DNA of 5,678 bases, taken from positions 1-5,678 of the forward strand of contig CAIQOG010000055.1 of the NCBI GenBank assembly GCA_903873355.1, read 5' to 3'. Positions 1-5,678 of this stretch are shown piece by piece. Positions within the stretch are counted from its first letter, which is position 1. Each line of letters begins with the position of its first letter. Source of the DNA: an uncultured Bacteroidales bacterium (lineage in GTDB: Bacteria > Bacteroidota > Bacteroidia > Bacteroidales > Paludibacteraceae). Both the position numbers and the translations under genes were made by a program. A model generated the notes under the pieces. That model was not told the origin of the DNA. It saw nothing but the letters and a program-made list of their open reading frames with translations, and did no database searches.

Positions 1-2
1 AA

Positions 3-218
3 AAACAAATCCAATTATTGCTACAGGAAGTGAATAACTATAAAGCAAATGATTTGAAACATTTGAGAATTAATCTTTTTGTAAAACCCGAATTTGCTGT
101 TTTTGTTGAGAAAAATATTATAGATTTGGAAAAAGAGATTGGGATAATAGACGTGGAATTAAGCAGAATAAAATATAGTTACGAGAATATTATTGACAAT
201 AGTTCTATTAAAAAATGA
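3..218 (+). CDS. C-terminal fragment of a probable RavA-like MoxR AAA+ ATPase (5' end outside window)
   Basis: The reading frame is open from the first complete codon of the window to TGA at 216-218, giving about 71 residues. A TTG at 18-20 could be read as a start, but the open frame upstream and the lack of any start signal make a truncated longer gene much more likely. The visible part has no ATPase motifs. It is a charged, helical tail: a short hydrophobic segment (NLFVKPEFAVFVEKN) followed by an amphipathic helix rich in I, L, E and K. This resembles the extreme C-terminus of RavA as I remember it, where a similar hydrophobic segment precedes a closing helix. The main argument is context: the next gene is ViaA-like, and ravA directly precedes viaA in enterobacteria. 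RavA is a hexameric AAA+ ATPase of the MoxR family that works with ViaA. The four-base stop/start overlap with the next gene suggests translational coupling. The identity is inferred from context; the fragment alone could be the end of another protein. Confidence 0.6.
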   Translation, partial: KQIQLLLQEVNNYKANDLKHLRINLFVKPEFAVFVEKNIIDLEKEIGIIDVELSRIKYSYENIIDNSSIKK

Positions 219-1801
219 GTAGCTCCTTCACTAAATTTGAACATTTCGGAGTAATAACCGATGAAGCCAAAAGAAAACAACTGGCTGAGAAGGTTTTCAA
301 TAACCTGTATCTGAATGAAGGAAAGGGTATAGGTATGACTTATGTCGATACGGATAATTTTGTAACAGCAATAGATAAAATCATTGATAATGAAGAACTG
401 AGAGCATTTTGTCTGCAAAATAAAGAATTAGCCACTCAGGTCACTTCCGAGATACTTGAATTTTGCAATCAAACGAAGAAACAGATAAACCGAAAAGGGT
501 TTATTTTCGAGAATGAAAAGTTATTGCTAAATGAATTCAGAGCAACAAGTCCTACTGATTTTCAGGAGAAATGGAGCAAAATAAAGCATACCATCCGGTC
601 AAATTACAATAAAAAGCTAAATTATTATTTTTACGACGATCAGTTTAAAAAGAGCCTTGATACTACAGACAAAATAAACAGGAATAAACATCATTTTGAA
701 AGTGTAAGAGAACATTTTGTAAAAAAATGGGAAGAATTGCTTTTTCAACGACAAACAAACTGGGAGCTTGAATTAATTGACGTAGAGCGTAAAAAAATAT
801 GTGAGCTGCTTTACAAGCACATTGAAGAGTTAAAAAAAATTCTGCAGGCATTAACTCCGATTTTCGGTGAATTAGGCAGACTCTGGGATATGAGTAAAGG
901 CAACTGGCAACGAATAAACTTTGATATTTTGAAGCGATATGCCGACCTGCTTGAAAAAGATGAAGCACTGAAAGCATTGGTAGATATGTTGGGTAGAATG
1001 CAGCAGGCGGAGAAAGAATATGAGGAAGAGCTTTTCAAAGAAATTGTAGTAAAAACAGAGTGGCAGGCACATTCGGCTGCAAAGTCGGATATTGTAGGAG
1101 TTCATGATAGTGACGACCTGAGTAGTATGTTGCCTTCTGAAACAGCATTACTTGCCGATAGCACCTTGCAGATGCTATTTCTGAAGAAATATGCCGAGAA
1201 AAAACTACAGACCTTCGAGCATCAGTCCAGATCACTTTTTTACAGGGAAGAAGAAATTCAGAATTCAAGATTAAAAGAGAAAGAAGAAAAAAAAGGACCG
1301 TTTATACTCTGTGTGGATACCAGTGGTTCGATGCACGGAACTCCCGAAACAGTGGCCAAGTCGCTTTGTCTGGCAATGTTGAAAATAGCTGTTCGTGAAA
1401 ACCGAAAGTGCTATCTGATTTCATTTTCCACCACTATTCAGACACTTGAGTTATCTGATCTTCGGAATTCACTTGATAAGGTAATCGACTTTTTATCAAT
1501 GAGTTTTAATGGAGGAACCGATGCAGAACCTGCATTTAATGAGGCTCTTAAAATGCTTAAAACAGAGAATTTTAAGAAAGCGGATGTAATTATGATATCG
1601 GATTTTATCATGTCCGATTTAGCACCTTCACTGCTCAAACAAATAACTGCTGCAAAAGAGAACAAAACCAATTTTCATAGTCTGGTGATTGGAAATAGTA
1701 ACAATCCGGCAACTATTCAGCATTTTGACAATAACTGGATTTACAATCCCAATCAACCGGATAGTCTTTTAAATCTTGTAAAAAACATTCGGAAGTTTTA
1801 A
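215..1801 (+). CDS. viaA: ViaA-like VWA domain protein (RavA ATPase partner)
   Basis: Complete 528-residue protein, slightly longer than E. coli ViaA (about 480). Residues 1 to about 350 are mostly helical and charged, with no recognisable enzyme motif, as expected for the ViaA N-terminal region. A Lys/Glu-rich linker (near 353-363) leads into a C-terminal VWA domain. Its metal-binding MIDAS site is intact: D368-x-S370-x-S372 in CVDTSGSM, T435 in NGGTDAEPAF and D463 in MISDF. Several C-terminal stretches match the ViaA pattern known from E. coli: RENRKCYLISFST, FLSMSFNGGTD, MISDFI and a closing HFDNNWIYN segment. In enterobacteria ViaA stimulates the RavA ATPase; the pair binds membrane lipid, interacts with respiratory complexes and affects aminoglycoside sensitivity. 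The protein has no signal peptide or membrane segment, so it is probably cytosolic. ATG at 215 overlaps the preceding TGA (ATGA), which supports this start and co-translation with the upstream ATPase. GC is low (for example 14 of 60 bases at 601-660), unlike the following gene. The family call is firm; the role in this organism is inferred. Confidence 0.87.
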   Translation: MSSSFTKFEHFGVITDEAKRKQLAEKVFNNLYLNEGKGIGMTYVDTDNFVTAIDKIIDNEELRAFCLQNKELATQVTSEILEFCNQTKKQINRKGFIFENEKLLLNEFRATSPTDFQEKWSKIKHTIRSNYNKKLNYYFYDDQFKKSLDTTDKINRNKHHFESVREHFVKKWEELLFQRQTNWELELIDVERKKICELLYKHIEELKKILQALTPIFGELGRLWDMSKGNWQRINFDILKRYADLLEKDEALKALVDMLGRMQQAEKEYEEELFKEIVVKTEWQAHSAAKSDIVGVHDSDDLSSMLPSETALLADSTLQMLFLKKYAEKKLQTFEHQSRSLFYREEEIQNSRLKEKEEKKGPFILCVDTSGSMHGTPETVAKSLCLAMLKIAVRENRKCYLISFSTTIQTLELSDLRNSLDKVIDFLSMSFNGGTDAEPAFNEALKMLKTENFKKADVIMISDFIMSDLAPSLLKQITAAKENKTNFHSLVIGNSNNPATIQHFDNNWIYNPNQPDSLLNLVKNIRKF

Positions 1802-1945
1802 TTCGGTATATTCATTTTCAATACAAGAAATGCCTGTGTTGTCTATTATTTGAGTTAGAACTATAAATTAGCTAATAGCAATTGTGAAAATATCAAAATG
1901 ATTTTGTAGATTTGTAGCTTTGAAAAAATCCTTAACCGACAGCTT
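1802..1945. other. AT-rich intergenic region between viaA-like gene and hsdR
   Basis: This gap of 144 bases holds no convincing ORF; the longest ATG-started frame noticed, at about 1830, stops after seven codons. I see no GC-rich hairpin followed by a T run after the viaA-like stop, so no intrinsic terminator can be called and readthrough into hsdR is possible. The right half carries the candidate promoter listed separately. Confidence 0.7.
1882..1922 (+). promoter_or_regulatory. Candidate Bacteroidota-type promoter for hsdR with tandem -7 boxes
   Basis: Two back-to-back matches to the Bacteroidota -7 consensus TAnnTTTG are present: TAGATTTG at 1907-1914 and TAGCTTTG at 1915-1922. A TTG at 1882-1884 lies 22 bases before the first box, within the 17-23 spacing reported for Flavobacterium promoters, and could be the -33 element. 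I see no well-placed -33 element for the second box (30 bases from the same TTG). Transcription would start around 1920-1930, leaving a short leader before ATG at 1946. This suggests hsdR can be transcribed independently of the viaA-like gene. The motifs are seen directly; promoter activity is inferred. Confidence 0.6.
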
Positions 1946-4900
1946 ATGGCATTCAATGAAAATACCCGTGTAAAGATACCTGCCATTCTGCACTTGTGCC
2001 GGTTGGGTTACAGTTATCTATCGTTGAAGGAGGCCCGCTGGGACGAAACGACGAACATATTCACGGATATTTTCAAGGAGAGTGTACAGCGTATCAATCC
2101 CGATTTAGACAAATCTGATGTGCAGCGGGTACAGGATGAAGTGTTGCTTTGTCTGGAGAACGAAGACCTGGGGCGGGCTTTTTATGAGAAACTGATTAAT
2201 CGTTCGGGCACGAAGCTGATAGACTTTGAGAATTTTGCGAATAACTCGCTGCATGTAGTTACGGAACTGCCCTGCCGGAAGGACGATGAAGAGTTCCGAC
2301 CGGATATTACCCTGCTGATAAACGGCATGCCGCTGGTGTTTATTGAGGTGAAAAAGCCCAATAATCAGGACGGCATATTAGCCGAACACAAACGCATACA
2401 GACCCGATTCAGCAATAAGAAATTCCGCAAGTTTGTGAACATCACGCAACTGATGGTTTTCTCGAACAATATGGAATACGATGCGAATTCCATACAGCCC
2501 ATCGAAGGGGCTTTTTATGCCACTGCTTCTTATCAAAAACCCAACTTCAATTATTTCAGGGAAGAAGAGAAATTCGACCTGAGCAAGTTGCTGGCCGATG
2601 AAGATGATACACTGGAAACGCATGTGTTGCAGGACACCAATTGCCTGAGCATAAAAAACGCGGCAGAGTTCCTGACCAATAAAAACCCTGATTCTCCCAC
2701 GCACCGGATATGTACTTCGTTGTTTCAGCCCGAACGGCTGGCGTTTATGCTGCAATACGGCATAGCTTACGTGAAAACTTCCACCGGACTGCAAAAACAC
2801 ATTATGCGCTACCCGCAGTTGTTTGCCACCAAAGCCATTGAAGCCAAACTAAACGAGGGCATCAAAAAAGGCATTATCTGGCATACGCAGGGAAGTGGTA
2901 AAACGGCACTTGCATTTTTTAATGTGAAGTACCTGACCGATTATTTCCAGAAGAAAGCGGTTGTTCCGAAGTTTTATTTTATTGTGGATCGACTGGATTT
3001 ATTGATTCAGGCAGGGCGGGAATTTAAAGCCCGTGGGTTGGTGGTGCATGAGATAAATTCGCGCGAAGCCTTTGCACAGGACATTAAATCCACACAGGGA
3101 ATTCATAACCATGCGGGCAAAGCGGAAATAACGGTGGTGAATATCCAGAAATTTCAGGATGATCCGGATGTGCTCTCCAACAACGATTACCAACTGGATA
3201 TTCAACGGATTTACTTTCTGGATGAAGTACACCGGAGCTATAACCCCAAAGGGAGTTTTCTGGCCAACCTGAACCAGTCGGATGCCAATGCCATTAAGAT
3301 TGGGCTGACGGGTACACCCCTGCTGGGCGACGACTACAATTCCAAATCGCTGTTTGGCAATTACATTCATAAATACTATTACAATGCGTCGATAGCTGAC
3401 GGCTACACCCTGCGACTGATACGCGAAGAGATAGAAACCACCTACAAGCTAAAGCTAAAAGAAGCGCTGGACAGCATTGATGTGCTGAAAGGTGCGGGCG
3501 ACAAAAAATACGTTTATGCCCATCACCGCTTTGTGGAACCGATGCTGGAATACATTGTGAGCGACTTTGAAAAGGCACGACTGATGCACAACGACTCCAC
3601 TATCGGGGCAATGGTGGTGTGCGACTCGGCCGAACAGGCCAAAATGCTGCACGAAGTATTTGCCAGCAATTATGCGCAACCCGCACAAGATGAAAGTCTG
3701 ATGATGGCAGCGGCACCAACACCCACTTACGACACCAAACTAAAAGCAGCGCACAAGGTAAAAAGCTCCGCCGTGATTCTGCACGATACCGATACCAAGC
3801 AGGGACGCAAGGACATGGTGGAGGATTTTAAAGACGGTAAGATTGATATCCTCTTTGTATTCAATATGCTGCTGACCGGCTTTGATGCGCCCCGACTGAA
3901 AAAACTCTATGTGGCGCGGGTGGTAAAGGCACATAACCTGTTGCAAACCCTTACGCGGGTAAACCGCACCTACCGCGACTTCCGCTACGGCTATGTGGTG
4001 GACTTTGCCGATATCAAAAAGGAGTTCGACAAAACCAATCAGGACTATTTCCGCGAACTGCAAAATGAGCTGGGCGACGAAATGGAGCATTACTCCAACC
4101 TGTTTAAAGCACCCGAAGAAATACATGCCGAAATACAGCAAATTAAAGAAACGCTATTCCACTTCGATATCAAAAATGCCGAAGTATTTTCGCAGCAGAT
4201 ATCGCAGATACACAGCCGCAGCGAGATGCTGGAAGTGGTGAATGCGCTGAACAATGCCAAAAGCCTGTACAACCTGATACGCCTTTCGGGGAACTTCGAT
4301 ATGCTGGAGGAGCTGGATTTCCGCAAACTGAATATCCTTGCCCGCAGTGCCAATGAACGGCTGAGTCTGATTAATACCAAAGAGGCGCTGGAAAACAATG
4401 TGGACGCCACCAACCTGCTGAACATTGCCCTGGAAGATGTGCTGTTTGCCTTTGTCAAGGTATCGGAATCGGAAATGATGCTGGCCGACCAACTGAAGAA
4501 TATCCTGCAGAAAACACGCGAGATGCTGGGCGGTAACTTCGACCCCGCCGACCCGCAGTTTATATCATTACGCGAAGAGCTGGAACGTCTGTTTAAAAAG
4601 AAAAACCTGAGCGAGGTAAGCAAAGAAGAAATGGAAAGCAACGTAAAAGCCCTCGAAGCTATCTATAAACACGCGCAGGAACTGGAACGCAAAAACCAGT
4701 ACCTGAAAGCCAAATACGAAAACGACGAGAAATATGCCCGCCTGCACAAACGCCTGATGGAAAAAGACCCGCTGACCGATAGCGAAGTAAAACTATTTGA
4801 AGCCCTGCAAAGTCTGAAAAAGGAAGTGGATGCCCAAATACTGAAAAACTACAAAATGCTGGACAACGAAGACTATGTGCAGAAAATGATTGCCCGCTTG

Positions 4901-5020
4901 GTAATCAGCGAATTGAAAAACAAACACCATATCCCCCTCGATGCGCAAAAAACCAAACGGGTGTACAGCATGGTGGTAAAAGAGTATTTGAGTGAGTATA
5001 AAGGGGTGAAGATTGCGTGA
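1946..5020 (+). CDS. hsdR: Type I restriction-modification system endonuclease/translocase subunit R (HsdR)
   Basis: Complete 1024-residue protein, close to EcoR124I HsdR in length. HsdR joins HsdM and HsdS, translocates DNA using ATP and cuts far from the recognition site. Domains in order: (a) N-terminal nuclease with a PD-(D/E)xK core, D120 in RPDITLL and E134-V-K136 in FIEVKKPN; (b) first helicase domain with Walker A HTQGSGKT (G316-T320, lysine K319), a Walker B/DEAD-type motif DEVHRSY at 426-432 (DEVH rather than DEAH) and motif III GLTGTPL at 453-459; (c) second helicase domain with motif V NMLLTGFDAP at 640-649 and motif VI QTLTRVNRTY at 667-676; (d) a long helical, charged C-terminal region from about 690, where HsdR proteins dock on the methylase. 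An Ala/Pro/Thr-rich, probably flexible stretch lies at about 577-600. The start is firm: the N-terminus FNENTRVKIPAILHLCRLGY is typical of the family, an in-frame TAG lies at 1907-1909, and no other ATG intervenes. GC is about 50% in sampled segments, well above both neighbours. No hsdM or hsdS is visible. The frame is intact, so the enzyme is probably functional if partners exist. Confidence 0.96.
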   Translation: MAFNENTRVKIPAILHLCRLGYSYLSLKEARWDETTNIFTDIFKESVQRINPDLDKSDVQRVQDEVLLCLENEDLGRAFYEKLINRSGTKLIDFENFANNSLHVVTELPCRKDDEEFRPDITLLINGMPLVFIEVKKPNNQDGILAEHKRIQTRFSNKKFRKFVNITQLMVFSNNMEYDANSIQPIEGAFYATASYQKPNFNYFREEEKFDLSKLLADEDDTLETHVLQDTNCLSIKNAAEFLTNKNPDSPTHRICTSLFQPERLAFMLQYGIAYVKTSTGLQKHIMRYPQLFATKAIEAKLNEGIKKGIIWHTQGSGKTALAFFNVKYLTDYFQKKAVVPKFYFIVDRLDLLIQAGREFKARGLVVHEINSREAFAQDIKSTQGIHNHAGKAEITVVNIQKFQDDPDVLSNNDYQLDIQRIYFLDEVHRSYNPKGSFLANLNQSDANAIKIGLTGTPLLGDDYNSKSLFGNYIHKYYYNASIADGYTLRLIREEIETTYKLKLKEALDSIDVLKGAGDKKYVYAHHRFVEPMLEYIVSDFEKARLMHNDSTIGAMVVCDSAEQAKMLHEVFASNYAQPAQDESLMMAAAPTPTYDTKLKAAHKVKSSAVILHDTDTKQGRKDMVEDFKDGKIDILFVFNMLLTGFDAPRLKKLYVARVVKAHNLLQTLTRVNRTYRDFRYGYVVDFADIKKEFDKTNQDYFRELQNELGDEMEHYSNLFKAPEEIHAEIQQIKETLFHFDIKNAEVFSQQISQIHSRSEMLEVVNALNNAKSLYNLIRLSGNFDMLEELDFRKLNILARSANERLSLINTKEALENNVDATNLLNIALEDVLFAFVKVSESEMMLADQLKNILQKTREMLGGNFDPADPQFISLREELERLFKKKNLSEVSKEEMESNVKALEAIYKHAQELERKNQYLKAKYENDEKYARLHKRLMEKDPLTDSEVKLFEALQSLKKEVDAQILKNYKMLDNEDYVQKMIARLVISELKNKHHIPLDAQKTKRVYSMVVKEYLSEYKGVKIA

Positions 5021-5157
5021 GAGAGGTAATAATAGTAACGAAAAGGTCCTGATATTTAGAAAATAACATATTATAGAGGCAAATATAAAAGACAACCTGA
5101 AAAATAAACAGAGTTCCTCAATATTCTTTATTGATATATTAATCAATACAATTTTTT
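5021..5157. other. AT-rich intergenic region between hsdR and TIR gene
   Basis: This gap of 137 bases is very AT-rich (16 G+C of 60 bases at 5041-5100). I see no supported ORF, no strong terminator hairpin after the hsdR stop and no forward TAnnTTTG promoter box. The TIR gene may therefore be transcribed by readthrough from hsdR or from a non-consensus promoter. A small palindrome near its right end is listed separately. Confidence 0.65.
5129..5148. repeat. 20-bp inverted repeat just upstream of the TIR gene start
   Basis: The arms TATTGAT (5129-5135) and ATCAATA (5142-5148) are perfect reverse complements around a six-base spacer, ATATTA. The repeat ends nine bases before the ATG at 5158. 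It could be an operator for a dimeric repressor or a weak hairpin over the translation start region. Because the whole gap is AT-rich, a 7-bp-arm repeat could also arise by chance. Confidence 0.4.
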
Positions 5158-5678
5158 ATGGTACAAATTTTTGAAGAAGGCTATTTTAGCAATAGTCGTA
5201 TAACTGAAGCCCGATTATCTGATGTTAAATCAGAAACAAGAATGTTTAATTCTACTGGAAGAGTTACTGGAAGAACTACTGTATTTCTTTCTCACAAGCA
5301 TGATGATCTGATAGAATTAAAAGACTTTATTGGTTTTTTGGAAAACAAATATCGAGTCGATGTTTATATTGACAGTAAAGATCCAGGAATGCCCGAAAAC
5401 ACTTCAGGTGAAACAGCAACAAGATTGAAGACTATAATAAAAAAGTGTGATAAATTTATTTTACTTGCCACTGATAATGCTATAGAATCTAAATGGTGTA
5501 ATTGGGAATTAGGTTTTGGTGATGCCCAAAAATTCAAACAAAATATAGCTATATTACCTATTAAGAAAAAGGGTACTTATGATTTTCAATACAAAGGAAA
5601 CGAGTACTTATATATCTATCCATATATTGCATATTATGATGGAACTGAAAAATACATAAATGGCTCATATGTTCCATC
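5158..5678 (+). CDS. Standalone bacterial TIR-domain protein, 3' end outside window
   Basis: The frame is open from ATG at 5158 to the window end, giving 173 complete codons. TIR domains in bacterial defence typically cleave NAD+ or make NAD-derived signals. Residues 1-39 form a short N-terminal lead. The TIR fold starts with the strand TTVFLSHKHDD (40-50), which carries the typical FLSH box. VDVYIDSKDPGMP (67-79) follows, then the helix TATRLKTIIKKCDKFILLAT (86-105), then ESKWCNWELGFGD (110-122). E117 sits where the catalytic glutamate of NAD-cleaving TIR domains is found. The later segments NIAILPI and FQYKGNEYLYIYPYI resemble standalone bacterial TIR proteins of about 200 residues, so probably only a short tail is missing. 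No membrane segment or signal peptide is seen. The start is supported by an in-frame TAA at 5140-5142 with no other start codon before this ATG. There is no obvious Shine-Dalgarno, as is common in Bacteroidota. It lies 137 bases after hsdR on the same strand. GC is low (20 of 60 bases at 5461-5520). The family call is strong; substrate, trigger and any partner are unknown. Confidence 0.88.
   Translation, partial: MVQIFEEGYFSNSRITEARLSDVKSETRMFNSTGRVTGRTTVFLSHKHDDLIELKDFIGFLENKYRVDVYIDSKDPGMPENTSGETATRLKTIIKKCDKFILLATDNAIESKWCNWELGFGDAQKFKQNIAILPIKKKGTYDFQYKGNEYLYIYPYIAYYDGTEKYINGSYVP

Noticed and set aside
18..218. A short independent gene starting at TTG 18
   Set aside because: The frame is open to the window edge before the TTG. 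The overlap with the ViaA-like gene and the C-terminal-like sequence fit the end of a longer ATPase gene better.
1802..1880. Intrinsic terminator after the ViaA-like gene
   Set aside because: I found no stable stem-loop followed by a T run; the sequence is only generally AT-rich.
2378..2800. 140-residue reverse-strand ORF opposite hsdR
   Set aside because: It is antisense to conserved HsdR N-terminal sequence, and no family features or promoter support it.
3993..4241. 82-residue forward ORF inside hsdR
   Set aside because: It lies wholly within hsdR in another frame, its Lys/Arg/Trp-rich translation has no recognisable domain, and the host frame carries the conserved helicase and C-terminal sequence.
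4090..4641. 183-residue reverse-strand ORF opposite hsdR
   Set aside because: The translation is Ser/Arg/Leu-rich low-complexity sequence typical of the antisense of a charged helical region. It has no start signal and no domain, so it is a shadow of hsdR.
5080..5087. Reverse-strand TAnnTTTG box (CAAATATA on the + strand)
   Set aside because: The nearest downstream CAA at a -33 position is 31 bases away, outside normal spacing, and no reverse-strand gene follows. It is likely chance in AT-rich sequence.
1..5678. CRISPR array, tRNA, rRNA, insertion sequence or attachment-site repeats
   Set aside because: I saw no regularly spaced direct repeats, no transposase-like reading frame, no terminal inverted repeats and no structural RNA signature in the intergenic parts.

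Overview
The window looks like part of a Bacteroidota (Bacteroidetes) chromosome. The evidence is a candidate promoter matching the Bacteroidota/Flavobacterium consensus (TTG, about 20 bases, TAnnTTTG) upstream of the largest gene, AT-rich gaps, starts without a clear Shine-Dalgarno sequence, and low GC outside that gene. The genus cannot be told from what is visible. All four supported genes lie on the + strand.

Layout: (1) 3-218 is the C-terminal tail of a gene that begins before the window, probably a RavA-like MoxR AAA+ ATPase. (2) 215-1801 is a complete ViaA-like protein with a von Willebrand factor A (VWA) domain and an intact MIDAS site; its start overlaps the upstream stop by four bases. 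(3) 1802-1945 is an AT-rich gap ending in tandem Bacteroidota -7 promoter boxes. (4) 1946-5020 is a complete type I restriction R subunit (HsdR, 1024 aa) with nuclease and helicase motifs; its GC content is clearly higher than its neighbours'. (5) 5021-5157 is an AT-rich gap with a small palindrome just before the next start codon. (6) From 5158 to the window end is most of a standalone bacterial TIR-domain protein with a candidate catalytic glutamate, cut by the window edge.

How they may work together: HsdR and TIR proteins are both typical of anti-phage defence, so this is probably a defence island. HsdR needs HsdM and HsdS to find sites and to cut; neither is in the window, so they must lie outside it or HsdR is an orphan. 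The MoxR ATPase-VWA pair is either an ordinary RavA-ViaA chaperone-like operon that sits beside the island or an accessory part of it. The most interesting possibility, which is inference only, is a composite locus in which a RavA-ViaA pair and a TIR effector flank and assist or back up a type I restriction system.
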